Assembly: GCA_049595035.1 (NCBI GenBank)
Contig: JBMYKD010000010.1
Location: forward strand, 1-64,000
Length of the DNA stretch: 64,000 bases
Source: UBA12202 sp049595035
GTDB taxonomy: Bacteria; Pseudomonadota; Alphaproteobacteria; Puniceispirillales; UBA1172
Reading direction: 5' to 3'
In this document: piece after piece, positions 54,205 to 63,557 of the stretch
Layout: each line of letters starts with the position of its first letter
Position numbering within the stretch: position 1 is the stretch's first letter
The notes under the pieces: generated by a model
The model's input: only the letters and a program-made list of their open reading frames with translations
The model's database searches: none
Told to the model about the DNA's origin: nothing
Made by a program: the position numbers and the translations under genes

Positions 54205-55638
54205 ATGTTAAAGCCTTTTCCATTATATACAGGCATTGAAATCAGAGACGGTATTGCCGACGGAACACTTGACCCATCAGTCATGATAGAAGCATGTCTG
54301 GCGCGATGTGATGCGGTACAGGGGCGTCTTAATCCTTTCACCGCAATCTACCATGATGAAGCCATGGCCGCCGCCAATATGATAGCCAACCGGAAGGCAA
54401 ACGGATTACCAATGCGGCCGATGGAAGGTATTCCTGTTGCTATCAAAGAGTTTACCCCGATAAAAGGCAAACGCACAACACGGGGGTCAGCCGCGCTAGA
54501 ATACCATATTGCCGATATTCAACCGGTTCTGGTGCAACGTTTGCTAGATGCTGGCGCCATCATTGTAGCAAGAACAACAACCCCGGAATTTGCCCATTCC
54601 AGCTTTACCAGATCACCATTATTTGGTCATACACTGAACCCGTTTGATCCCACCCGCAGTTCAGGCGGATCATCAGGCGGTGCTGGCGTGGCGGTAGCGA
54701 CTGGTTGTGTTCCGGTAGCAGAAGGCACTGATATGGGCGGGTCTGTTCGTATTCCCGCCGCTTTATGTGGCGTGCTTGGGCTGAAACCTAGCCATGGCCG
54801 CATCCCCATGGATATTCTATCAACAGTTTTCGATACCATTTCACATTTCGGCCCTCTGGCCAGAACAGTTGCCGATATGGAATTGTTCATGGAATGTGTT
54901 GAGGGGGCAGATGATGCAGATATCCTAAGCCAGATAGCCCCCGTTCCTTTTGATGATGATCATGATATTAAAGGGTTGCGAATGGCGGCAAGTGTTGATC
55001 TGGGCTGTTTTCATGTTGATGCAGAAGTGGCCGCCAATTTCCACCAGACGCTGGACAGATTATCCCATGCCGGCGCCATCATCACTGAAGTAGATGTTGC
55101 TTTTACCCCTGATATGGTTGACGCGTGGTATGATTACTGGTGCGTCTATCTTGCGGCCGCTGTCCAAGATCTATTGCCTGATAATCGGGACGTCATGGAC
55201 CCTGATTTTTTGGAACTGGTTGATAGAGGATTAGAATTATCCGCAGTGGAATTTCGCCGCATTGATGAAACAAGAACACAGCAATGGCATGCCTTTACCA
55301 CCACTATCACAGGTCATGATGTTCTGGCCTGCCCGACCATGGCTTTGCCAGCACCGCCATATGACGATAAAGAACTAAATTATACCGGCAAGGATGCCAG
55401 TGGCCGGCTTCATGCGCTGGATATGACCTGCCTGTTTAATTCCATTGGTCAATGCCCCGCCTTGAGCGTGCCAAATGGGTTCACTTCATCTGGCTTGCCT
55501 ACCGCTATTCAGTTGATTGGGCGGCGCTTTGATGATGCCACACCAATGCGAATAGCCCATATACTGGAAATCCATCAGCCCTGGATAGATACACTGCATC
55601 ATCTGAACATGAATGCAGATCATGAGGAGAACATATAA
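54205..55638 (+). CDS. Amidase-signature family hydrolase
   Basis: A 477-residue amidase of the Ser-cisSer-Lys type. Lys81 (VAIKEFTP), the GGSSGG serines at 156-157 and the nucleophile Ser180 in GTDMGGSVRIPAALCG are all present. The ATG at 54205 is preferred because the alternative at 54166 falls inside a terminator hairpin. Its stop overlaps the ATG of the amine dehydrogenase gene (TAATG), so the two proteins are made together. It probably frees an amine (or a carboxylate) from an amide that the transporter brings in; GatA is unlikely, since no gatC or gatB is near. Confidence 0.87.
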   Translation: MLKPFPLYTGIEIRDGIADGTLDPSVMIEACLARCDAVQGRLNPFTAIYHDEAMAAANMIANRKANGLPMRPMEGIPVAIKEFTPIKGKRTTRGSAALEYHIADIQPVLVQRLLDAGAIIVARTTTPEFAHSSFTRSPLFGHTLNPFDPTRSSGGSSGGAGVAVATGCVPVAEGTDMGGSVRIPAALCGVLGLKPSHGRIPMDILSTVFDTISHFGPLARTVADMELFMECVEGADDADILSQIAPVPFDDDHDIKGLRMAASVDLGCFHVDAEVAANFHQTLDRLSHAGAIITEVDVAFTPDMVDAWYDYWCVYLAAAVQDLLPDNRDVMDPDFLELVDRGLELSAVEFRRIDETRTQQWHAFTTTITGHDVLACPTMALPAPPYDDKELNYTGKDASGRLHALDMTCLFNSIGQCPALSVPNGFTSSGLPTAIQLIGRRFDDATPMRIAHILEIHQPWIDTLHHLNMNADHEENI

Positions 55639-57752
55639 TGCCACTTGATCCATCTTCTGGCCAGAAAAGCCGTTATGATATTCTATTTGAGCCATTAGCT
55701 ATAGGCCCGGTGACAGCGAAAAACCGATTTTATCAGGTGCCCCATTGTAACGGGGGTGGTTATCGTGACCCGTCGGCCGTTGCCGAAATGCGGCGGGTAA
55801 AAGCCGAAGGCGGATGGGGCGTGGTTTTCACCGAACAGGTCGAAATTCACCAGACGAGTGAGATATCACCCTTTATCGAATTACGGCTATGGGATGATAA
55901 AGATATGCCAATGCTGGCAAAAATGGCCGATGCTATCCATAGCCATGATGCACTGGCGGGGATTGAACTTACCTATTCGGGGATTAATGGGCCTAATTTG
56001 TATTCCAAGGAAGTCCCCCTTGCCCCGACCGCCGGCCCTATCCTGACCTTTACTTCTGATCCAGTTAACGCGCGAGGAATGGACAAAGATGATATTCGTG
56101 ATGTGCGGCGATGGTATGTGAATGCCGCCAAACGATCCAAGGCATGTGGCTATGATCTGATCTGTCTTTATGGCGCACATGGTTTTGGCATTATCCAGCA
56201 TTTCCTGTCGCGCACCACCAATAAACGGACAGATGAATATGGCGGCAGTCTGGAAAACCGGAGCCGTTTTATGAAAGAACTGGTTGAGGATATTCGCGAT
56301 GCTGTCGGTGACACCATGGGCATTACAATCAGATTATCTCTTGATGAAGCCTTTGATGAACTCAGTTTTTCAAATAGCGAAGTGCGCGAATGTATCGATA
56401 TGCATAGTGATCTGCCTGATCTGTGGGATATGGCACATGGGACATGGGAAGACTGTTCCGGAACCTCACGCTTTAAGGATGAAGCGGCGCAAGAAGCCCT
56501 GATCAGCGGGATTAAGGAACTGACCTCACGGCCAGTGGTCGGAGTTGGTCGCTTCACGTCACCTGATACCATGGTAAGACAGATCAAATCTGGCATTATC
56601 GATTTCATTGGCGCGGCCAGACCGTCCATTGCTGATCCCTTCCTGCCCAGAAAGGTAGCGGAAAACCGGTTTGAAGATATCCGTGAATGTATTGGCTGCA
56701 ATATATGTGTGACGGGCGATATGACCATGTCCATATCACGTTGCACCCAGAATCCCAGCTTTATGGAAGAATGGCGCAAAGGCTGGCACCCTGAACATAA
56801 ACCGGCAAAGGGTGATAGCCAGTCTGTTCTGATTATCGGGTCGGGCCCTGCCGGATTGGAAGCTGCCCGCATGTTAGGTGGTCGGGGCTATGATGTGGCG
56901 CTGGCAGAAGCACAATCCGAACTTGGCGGGCGTGTCGCCAAGGAAAGATTACTTCCTAATCTGTCAGCATGGGGACGGGTCATGGATTACCGGCTTGGCC
57001 AGATAGAACCGCTTTCCAATGTTTCCATTTACCGTGAAAGTGATCTCACCGCCGATGATGTACTGGCCTTCGGCTTTGAACATGTCTGCATTGCCACCGG
57101 ATCACATTGGCGGCGTGACGGTACGGGTCGCCATATTCTGATACCGGTTGCCATAGACGCCAAGATGCCTGTCTTTACGCCAGATGATATCATGGCTGGC
57201 ACCATTCCATCCGGCCATGTGGTGATTTATGATGATGATCACTATTATATGGGTGGGGTCATGGCAGAAAAACTTCGCGAGCTTGGTTGTGAAGTCACCC
57301 TGATCACGCCGGCAACAATGGCATCGGAATGGACAACAAACACGCTTGAACAGGGCATAATCCAGAAAACGCTTCTGGAAATGGGAGTGGATATCATTAC
57401 CACCCAAAAACTGGCCTCGGTCGGGGATGGGCATATCATTATGTCATGCATCTATACCGGCCGGGAAACATCAAGGGCGGCTGATGCTGTGCTTATGGTA
57501 ACCGCCAGAGATGGCAATGACACGCTTTGGCAAGCATTGAAAACCAGACAGGCAGAATGGCAGGAAGCCGGTATTTCATCAATAAAGATTATTGGAGATG
57601 CAGCAGCACCTGCCCCTATTGCATGGGCAACCTATGCCGGACATTCCTATGCCATGGATATGGACGAAAAACCGGCAGGTGATGATCCGGTATTCCGCCG
57701 GGAAGTGGCAGGGTTAGACCCGACACCTATTGCTAAAATCAGAAGGGCGTAA
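55638..57752 (+). CDS. Trimethylamine/histamine-dehydrogenase-family iron-sulfur flavoprotein
   Basis: A 704-residue flavoprotein that matches trimethylamine dehydrogenase along its length. An FMN-binding barrel comes first, with Cys37 (VPHCNGG) equivalent to the cysteine that covalently holds FMN, and Tyr178/His181 (YGAHGF) of the catalytic triad. The 4Fe-4S ligands are Cys351, Cys354, Cys357 and Cys369, followed by an ADP-binding domain with VLIIGSGPAGLEAAR near 398-412. Substrate-pocket positions differ: Gln67 for Tyr60, Trp270 conserved, Asp361 for Trp355. This resembles histamine dehydrogenase rather than TMA or DMA enzymes. The context suggests oxidation of a diamine or similar primary amine; electrons would pass to an electron-transfer flavoprotein encoded elsewhere. 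Confidence 0.9.
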   Translation: MPLDPSSGQKSRYDILFEPLAIGPVTAKNRFYQVPHCNGGGYRDPSAVAEMRRVKAEGGWGVVFTEQVEIHQTSEISPFIELRLWDDKDMPMLAKMADAIHSHDALAGIELTYSGINGPNLYSKEVPLAPTAGPILTFTSDPVNARGMDKDDIRDVRRWYVNAAKRSKACGYDLICLYGAHGFGIIQHFLSRTTNKRTDEYGGSLENRSRFMKELVEDIRDAVGDTMGITIRLSLDEAFDELSFSNSEVRECIDMHSDLPDLWDMAHGTWEDCSGTSRFKDEAAQEALISGIKELTSRPVVGVGRFTSPDTMVRQIKSGIIDFIGAARPSIADPFLPRKVAENRFEDIRECIGCNICVTGDMTMSISRCTQNPSFMEEWRKGWHPEHKPAKGDSQSVLIIGSGPAGLEAARMLGGRGYDVALAEAQSELGGRVAKERLLPNLSAWGRVMDYRLGQIEPLSNVSIYRESDLTADDVLAFGFEHVCIATGSHWRRDGTGRHILIPVAIDAKMPVFTPDDIMAGTIPSGHVVIYDDDHYYMGGVMAEKLRELGCEVTLITPATMASEWTTNTLEQGIIQKTLLEMGVDIITTQKLASVGDGHIIMSCIYTGRETSRAADAVLMVTARDGNDTLWQALKTRQAEWQEAGISSIKIIGDAAAPAPIAWATYAGHSYAMDMDEKPAGDDPVFRREVAGLDPTPIAKIRRA

Positions 57753-57756
57753 CGTT

Positions 57757-58788
57757 ATGGATATTATTTACACGGAAAAGCACCGGCTTCGCGCCGCTAA
57801 AACAGAACTTTACGGAGGCGAATTAGTGCCGCCTTTCGAATGCCCGGAACGGATGGATTTTATCCTTGAGGCGTTAAAAGAAAGACCCATAGGCACATTA
57901 AAAGAACCAAACGATTACGGGGATGCTGTCATTAACCAAATCCATGATGCGGATTATCTGTCTTTTCTGGATACGGCATGGCAGGAATGGCAGGCCACCG
58001 GTATGAAGGGTGAACCCATTCCGACCGTCTGGCCATCACGGTCAATGCCGGCGCCTCATGTACCAGATTTTATTGACGGAAAAATTGGCTATTATGCTCT
58101 GGCTGGTGAAACCTCTATTTCCGAAGGCACAATAGAAGCCGTGCGTGCATCGGCACAGGTTGCACTAACAGGGGCAGATGCCATTGCATCAGGTCAGGCG
58201 CATCATATCTTTTCGCTATGCCGCCCCCCCGGTCATCACGCGTCACGAGATCAATATGGCGGTTATTGTTTTATCAATAACGCGGCCATAGCGGCACAAT
58301 ATATGCGGGAAAACGGCGCCGCTAAAGTTGCTATCCTTGATGTTGATTTCCATCACGGCAATGGCACTCAGGCGATATTCTATGACCGTGATGATGTTCT
58401 GTTTTTATCGCTTCATGGTGACCCAAAACACGCATTCCCTCATTTTCTTGGTTATGCTGATGAAGTGGGGCATGGCAAGGGTGATGGCTATAATATCAAT
58501 TACCCCATGGCACCGCAGACACCCTATGACAAATGGGTGGAAGCACTAGACCATGCCATCGCATCTATTCGCAGCTATGCACCAGATAGCCTGATTGTGT
58601 CTTTCGGGGCGGATACGTTCGAACATGATCCGATTAGTTTTTTCAAATTAAAGAGTGATGATTATTTTGATATGGGGGCGCGAATTAATGCCCTTGGCCT
58701 GCCCACACTCACCGTCATGGAAGGCGGATATGCGGTAAAGGATATTGGCATTAATACCGTCAATTTCCTGATCGGGTTGGAGCGTTGA
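57757..58788 (+). CDS. aphA: Acetylpolyamine amidohydrolase
   Basis: A 343-residue zinc deacetylase of the HDAC superfamily, very close by eye to the Mycoplana acetylpolyamine amidohydrolase: LRAAKTELYGGELVPPFE at the N-terminus, CRPPGHHASRDQYGGYCF in the middle. Zinc ligands are Asp197, His199 (DVDFHHGNG) and Asp286 (FGADTFEHD); the proton relay is His160/His161. It removes acetyl groups from acetylputrescine, acetylspermidine and related compounds. The ATG at 57757 gives the length of the known enzyme. It begins 4 bases after the amine dehydrogenase stop. Confidence 0.93.
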   Translation: MDIIYTEKHRLRAAKTELYGGELVPPFECPERMDFILEALKERPIGTLKEPNDYGDAVINQIHDADYLSFLDTAWQEWQATGMKGEPIPTVWPSRSMPAPHVPDFIDGKIGYYALAGETSISEGTIEAVRASAQVALTGADAIASGQAHHIFSLCRPPGHHASRDQYGGYCFINNAAIAAQYMRENGAAKVAILDVDFHHGNGTQAIFYDRDDVLFLSLHGDPKHAFPHFLGYADEVGHGKGDGYNINYPMAPQTPYDKWVEALDHAIASIRSYAPDSLIVSFGADTFEHDPISFFKLKSDDYFDMGARINALGLPTLTVMEGGYAVKDIGINTVNFLIGLER

Positions 58789-58789
58789 T

Positions 58790-59644
58790 ATGACAAGACT
58801 TGCAATTACCCAGATGGCTTGTAGCTGGCATATCGAAGACAATCTCAATCAGGCGGAATCGCTTGTTCGTGAAGCCGCAGGTAAAGGCGCAAATATCATT
58901 TTATTGCAGGAACTCTTTGCGACTGTCTATTTCTGCCCTGAACAGAATAAAGATCACTTTGCCCATGCCTATGAAGCAGGTGATCATCCCTTTCTGCCGC
59001 GATTTCGCGCGTTGGCGAAAGAATTAGGGGTTGTGCTACCTATCAGTTTCTTTGAGAAAAGCAATAATGCCTATTTCAATTCCATGATGATGGTTGATGC
59101 AGATGGCAAGGAAATGGGGCTTTATCGCAAAACGCACCTACCGCAAGGCCCCGGATATGAAGAAAAGTTTTATTTCAATCCCGGCAATCTGGGCTTTCGT
59201 GTCTGGGACACTGCTTTCGGCCGGATAGGGGTAGCGATCTGCTGGGATCAGTGGTTTCCGGAAGCCGCGCGGATCATGGCGCTAAAAGGGGCAGATATCC
59301 TACTTTACCCAACGGCCATCGGATCAGAACCCGGTGACCCATCGCTTGATTCCAGTGGCCACTGGCAACGCACCATGCAAGGTCATGCTGCCGCAAATAT
59401 GGTTACGCTGGCGGCAAGCAATCGTATTGGCAAGGAAACGGTTGGTGGTATCGATATGACATTTTACGGGCAGTCCTTTATTGCCGATCATACCGGTGCA
59501 TTAGTGGCGGAATGCCATGATGGTATCAATCAGATTGCAACAGCGGATATTGATATGGATGCCATGCGCGCCGAACGTGCGAGTTGGGGGTTATTCAGGG
59601 ACAGACGTCCCGAACATTATCAGGATATTCTGTCCCTATCCTAA
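58790..59644 (+). CDS. aguB: N-carbamoylputrescine amidase
   Basis: Nitrilase-superfamily hydrolase of 284 residues that converts N-carbamoylputrescine to putrescine, CO2 and ammonia. The Glu41-Lys114-Cys151 triad is seen in LLQELFAT, YRKTHLP and AICWDQWFPEAA. The segments QGPGYEEKFYFNPGN and IGSEPGDPSLDSSGHWQR are diagnostic of AguB. It starts 1 base after the acetylpolyamine amidohydrolase stop. Agmatine deiminase (AguA), the usual source of the substrate, is not in the window; an agmatinase gene converges on it instead. Confidence 0.92.
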   Translation: MTRLAITQMACSWHIEDNLNQAESLVREAAGKGANIILLQELFATVYFCPEQNKDHFAHAYEAGDHPFLPRFRALAKELGVVLPISFFEKSNNAYFNSMMMVDADGKEMGLYRKTHLPQGPGYEEKFYFNPGNLGFRVWDTAFGRIGVAICWDQWFPEAARIMALKGADILLYPTAIGSEPGDPSLDSSGHWQRTMQGHAAANMVTLAASNRIGKETVGGIDMTFYGQSFIADHTGALVAECHDGINQIATADIDMDAMRAERASWGLFRDRRPEHYQDILSLS

Positions 59645-59651
59645 AAGACGT

Positions 59652-60623
59652 TTATACCCTGCCGACCATATTCCTTTTCGCGCCTGCTTTTTCCGCCATG
59701 ACACAAAGCCAGTCATGGGCAATATTTGCCGCCGCCATTGCGGTGATATCCGCATGATCATAGGCTGGTGATACCTCAACCAGATCCATGCCAATCATGT
59801 TAAGCGGGGTCAGGCCGCGGATTAATTCCAGCGCCTGCCATGTCGCAAGCCCGCCCGGAACCGGTGTTCCTGTCCCCGGCGCAAAAGCCGGATCAAGGCA
59901 ATCGATATCAAAACTGATATAAGCCGGATGATCCCCTACCCTTTCCATGATAGCATCTAGTGTTGCTGTAATCCCGTTACGGTGTACCCATGGACTTGTC
60001 AGAATCTCAAACCCGTGATCAGAATCATTCCATGTCCGTAACCCCACCTGAATGGAATGAGATGGATCAATAACGCCTTCCTGATATCCATGCAGAAACA
60101 TAGACCCATGATTAAGCGTTGAACCACCATCATCCCATGTATCACAATGGGCATCGAATTGCACTAACGCCACGGGGCCATGTTTTTCAGCATGGGCACG
60201 GATAAGCGGTAGGGCAACAAAATGGTCACCGCCAAAGGTAAGCATCTTTGACCCGGACGCCAGAATGCCCCGGGCATGATTGGTGATACTATCAGGGATG
60301 CTTTGCGGATCATGTGGGTCAAGCGCACAATCACCATAATCAACAACAGCAAGCGTATCAAACGGGTCAAACCCAAAGGGAAATGCCGTCAGACTGGCTA
60401 GTTCTGTTGACGCGGCCCGAATAGCGCGAGGGCCAAATCGTGTTCCCGGCCGGTTAGTCACTGCCCCGTCAAATGGAATCCCGCTGATAGTAATATCCAC
60501 ACCATCCAGATCACGGCTATATTTCCGGCGCAGAAAACTTAACGCACCAGCATAAGTCATTTCATGTTTGGTGCCCTTAACCTGTTTTTTCAGAAACGCC
60601 TGATCAGAATCCACATAATCCAT
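59652..60623 (-). CDS. speB: Agmatinase
   Basis: Dinuclear manganese ureohydrolase of 323 residues that splits agmatine to putrescine and urea. Ligands are His134 (GGDHF), Asp157, His159, Asp161 (FDAHCDTW) and Asp239, Asp241 (SFDIDCLDP); the NHGSMF loop at 171-176 is typical of bacterial SpeB. It converges on aguB (7 bases between stops) and shares its strand with the aminotransferase upstream (24 bases). With aguB close by, the organism would have two routes from agmatine to putrescine, provided a deiminase exists. Confidence 0.9.
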   Translation of the reverse strand: MDYVDSDQAFLKKQVKGTKHEMTYAGALSFLRRKYSRDLDGVDITISGIPFDGAVTNRPGTRFGPRAIRAASTELASLTAFPFGFDPFDTLAVVDYGDCALDPHDPQSIPDSITNHARGILASGSKMLTFGGDHFVALPLIRAHAEKHGPVALVQFDAHCDTWDDGGSTLNHGSMFLHGYQEGVIDPSHSIQVGLRTWNDSDHGFEILTSPWVHRNGITATLDAIMERVGDHPAYISFDIDCLDPAFAPGTGTPVPGGLATWQALELIRGLTPLNMIGMDLVEVSPAYDHADITAMAAANIAHDWLCVMAEKAGAKRNMVGRV

Positions 60624-60647
60624 GATTTCCCCCCAGAGATAAGGCTT

Positions 60648-62036
60648 TTAAGATAGTTTTAATGTATCCATCGCGGCATCAAGCGCCTGCCGCAATATAC
60701 CTATCGTTTTATCAATATCAGCGCGTTCATAGGTAAGTGGTGGTGATAGTATCATACCATCGCGCACTGCCCTGATCATCATGCCCATGCCAATCGCATG
60801 ATCACGGACAACCACCGCAGCATGACCCTGATGGTCAAAATGCTTGGGGCCTTCTTTATGTTCAACTAGTTCAACCGCACCAAGCAGGCCAAAGCTTCGC
60901 ACCTCACCAACCATGGGGTGATCAGCAAGTGTCTGGATCGCTTCGGCCAGATAAGGCCCGGTATCGTTACGGACTTTTTCAATCAGTCCTTCATCTTCAA
61001 TCAGTTTAAGATTGGCCAGAGCAACCGCCGCCGCCACCGGATGACCGGAATAGGTAAAGCCGTGATAAAACTCACCCCCATCGGCAATCAGTTTTTCCGC
61101 CACCCGCTCACCAACCAGAACCGCAGACATCGGCTGATAACCAGATGTAAGCCCCTTTGCCGTAGCCATCAGATCAGGTTTCAGATTCATGGTCTGACTT
61201 GCAAACCATTCACCAGTACGGCCATAGCCGGTGATGACTTCATCAGCGACAAAAAGAATATCATGACGGCGGCAGATATCCTGAATACGTTCGAAATACC
61301 CTTTCGGCGGAATAATCACACCGCCTGCCCCCTGAATGGGTTCAGCAATAAAGGCCGCCACATGGTCAGCCCCTAATTCCTGTATCTTTTCTTCCAACCA
61401 GCTGGCCGATACATCTGCAAAGGTATCTTCATCCATATTACCCTGATAAAGAAATCCATATGGTGGCTTGATATGTTCGAAATCCGGCAGACGGCAGGCC
61501 TGATCATGCATCCCGCTCATCCCGCCCATGCTGGCCGCAACCATGGTACTTCCGTGATAGCCATATTCACGGCTGATGATTTTCTGTTTTTCAGGCTTGC
61601 CTTCTAATGCCCAGTAATGCCTGATCATCCGCACAATGGTATCATTAGCTTCTGATCCTGAATTGGCAAAAAAGACATGGCTAATTCCATCCGGGGCAAG
61701 ATCAATCAGTCGCTGTGATAATTCTGCCGCTGGCGTGTTACTGGTTTTAAAAAAGGTATTATAATAGGGCAATTTATTCAGCTGTTCGGTTGCGGCATCA
61801 ATCAATTCCTGCCGGCCATAGCCGACATTGACACACCATAATCCAGCCATGGCATCCAGAATCTGATTGCCATTACTATCATAGATATAATGCCCTTTAG
61901 CATGTGTAATCATCCGCGTACCTTCTTCGCGCATTTGTGCGTAATCCGTAAACGGATGCAAATGGTGTGCGACATCGGCGGCGACTAATGGATCATTGAA
62001 CGGATCAAAATGCTGAGTTTCCATCTTTTTTCCCAT
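60648..62036 (-). CDS. spuC: Putrescine/spermidine-pyruvate aminotransferase (class III, SpuC type)
   Basis: PLP aminotransferase of 462 residues. Its sequence follows Pseudomonas SpuC closely (DAMAGLWCVNVGYGR, EFYHGFTYSGHPVAAAVAL). The PLP lysine is Lys294 (TAKGLTSGY), and Asp265 in ADEVITGYGRTG contacts the ring nitrogen. It would convert putrescine to 4-aminobutyraldehyde (or act on a related diamine) using pyruvate. An ATG at 62024 is an alternative start. The gene is divergent from the glutamine-synthetase-like gene with only 65 bases between. Confidence 0.9.
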   Translation of the reverse strand: MGKKMETQHFDPFNDPLVAADVAHHLHPFTDYAQMREEGTRMITHAKGHYIYDSNGNQILDAMAGLWCVNVGYGRQELIDAATEQLNKLPYYNTFFKTSNTPAAELSQRLIDLAPDGISHVFFANSGSEANDTIVRMIRHYWALEGKPEKQKIISREYGYHGSTMVAASMGGMSGMHDQACRLPDFEHIKPPYGFLYQGNMDEDTFADVSASWLEEKIQELGADHVAAFIAEPIQGAGGVIIPPKGYFERIQDICRRHDILFVADEVITGYGRTGEWFASQTMNLKPDLMATAKGLTSGYQPMSAVLVGERVAEKLIADGGEFYHGFTYSGHPVAAAVALANLKLIEDEGLIEKVRNDTGPYLAEAIQTLADHPMVGEVRSFGLLGAVELVEHKEGPKHFDHQGHAAVVVRDHAIGMGMMIRAVRDGMILSPPLTYERADIDKTIGILRQALDAAMDTLKLS

Positions 62037-62101
62037 ATGCTATTGATAAAAAAAATATGTATTAAGATTACAAAACCTAAATATATGGTGTAACCATATA
62101 G

Positions 62102-63481
62102 ATGGGTGCAACCGAAAGTATGTTAATCATGGCACAATTGCTGGAAACACTCACTAAAAATTTTCCGAATATGGAAACAATTACCGCTATGTTTGCTGAT
62201 TCCAATGGCATCATGCGGGGTAAGCTATTACCAGCAGATACATTACCAAAACTGATAAAAGAAGGCATTCTGCTGCCAGCTAGTGTATTTGGCACGGATG
62301 CCACTGGTGAATCGGTGGCAGAAACAGGATTAGTATGGGATACCGGCGACCGCGATTTCCCCTTTATGCCAGTGGCAGACAGTTTTCATGCGCTGGATGA
62401 TGACGGCAAGAATGTTGCCTGTCTGATCCAGATGATGGATACGGATGGAACCCCGCATCAGCTTGACCCCCGTGGCATTCTTGGTGAGGTGATAAAGCGC
62501 ATTAATGCCATGGGGATTTATCCCGTTATCGCCCCAGAACTGGAATTCTACCTGATTGATCGCAAACTGAATCATGGCATGGGGCAATATGCACCAATCC
62601 CTGATACTGGTGAAAGCCAGCCAACTAACCAGATTTATGGCATTGAAGCCTATGACGAGTTTTCGGATGTCGTGAATGATATTCACCGCACCTGCCTGAC
62701 GGCTGGTATCAAGGCTGATACTGCTATCACCGAATATGGGCGCGGCCAGTATGAAATTAATATCCTTCATCAGGCGGATGCTTTACGCGCCGCCGATGAA
62801 GCGGCCTTACTGCGCTATCATACCCGCCGCGTGGCCAGGCGGCATGGCATTGATTCTACCTTTATGGGTAAGCCATTTGCAGATGATACCGGAAGCGGTT
62901 TTCATCTGCATGTGAGTCTGTGGGATGATAAGGGCAATAATCTCATGGCCGAGGATGATGGCGGTGAACCGGTATCCAATCCGGTATTGCAACATGCGGT
63001 TGGCGGGCTTGCCCAGCATCTGGGGGACAGTTTTGCCATCTTTTCCCCTAATGCCAATGCATGGCGGCGGATTGCCCCCGGTCATTATGCCCCCGTTGAT
63101 AAAAGCTGGGGGGTGAATAATCGAACAGTGAACTTTCGCGTTCCAGAAGGGAACAGATCAGCCAGACGCATAGAACACCGCGCCGCCAGTGCCGATATTA
63201 ATCCTTATCTGACAACCGCGCTTATTCTGGCAGCGATGGTTGATGGAATAACTAACCAGACCACCCCACCAGATATGACGACCAAAAATGCCTATGATGC
63301 CCCAAATCGTGATGGCCTACCCGCGACCTGGGCAGCAGCTAACGAAATGTTTAGCCAGAGTGCATTTATCAAAACATGGCTGGGTGAGGCATATACCCAT
63401 GTCTATGCTGCCACCAAAGAATATGAACGCCTGACATTTGATCAGACCATCACTCCACTGGAATGGCAATGGTATCGTTAA
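62102..63481 (+). CDS. Glutamine-synthetase-like gamma-glutamylpolyamine synthetase (PuuA/SpuI type)
   Basis: A 459-residue GS-fold ligase. It has the N-terminal beta-grasp with MFADSNGIMRGKLLP, the catalytic-domain motif GSGFHLHVSLWD, and NRTVNFRVPEGNRSARRIEHR for ATP/glutamate binding. The family size and DVV-free tail match PuuA/SpuI rather than the assimilatory GlnA, and the C-terminal adenylylation tyrosine context is not apparent. It would glutamylate putrescine or another polyamine with ATP, protecting the amine before oxidation; PuuC at 46306 could take the resulting aldehyde. The start is uncertain; later ATGs exist at 62120 and 62129. Confidence 0.85.
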   Translation: MGATESMLIMAQLLETLTKNFPNMETITAMFADSNGIMRGKLLPADTLPKLIKEGILLPASVFGTDATGESVAETGLVWDTGDRDFPFMPVADSFHALDDDGKNVACLIQMMDTDGTPHQLDPRGILGEVIKRINAMGIYPVIAPELEFYLIDRKLNHGMGQYAPIPDTGESQPTNQIYGIEAYDEFSDVVNDIHRTCLTAGIKADTAITEYGRGQYEINILHQADALRAADEAALLRYHTRRVARRHGIDSTFMGKPFADDTGSGFHLHVSLWDDKGNNLMAEDDGGEPVSNPVLQHAVGGLAQHLGDSFAIFSPNANAWRRIAPGHYAPVDKSWGVNNRTVNFRVPEGNRSARRIEHRAASADINPYLTTALILAAMVDGITNQTTPPDMTTKNAYDAPNRDGLPATWAAANEMFSQSAFIKTWLGEAYTHVYAATKEYERLTFDQTITPLEWQWYR

Positions 63482-63510
63482 TCCTAATCTATTGCCCTTA
63501 AATCATTTAG

Positions 63511-63529
63511 CCTGTACGATTTTTACAGG
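63511..63529. terminator. Short hairpin after the glutamine-synthetase-like gene
   Basis: CCTGTA and TACAGG form a perfect 6-bp stem around a 7-base loop, 30 bases after the stop codon and before the start of the FAD oxidoreductase. It may be a partial terminator; no U-tract follows. Confidence 0.3.
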
Positions 63530-63557
63530 TAGGTGATGGGATAGCATGGAGACAGCG

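Noticed and set aside
55638..57752. Calling the gene a true trimethylamine dehydrogenase
   Set aside because: Two of the three bowl aromatics are replaced by Gln and Asp, so the family is right but the substrate name is not supported.
62102..63481. Housekeeping glutamine synthetase glnA
   Set aside because: Sequence landmarks and the polyamine neighbours fit PuuA/SpuI-type enzymes, and no glnB gene is beside it.
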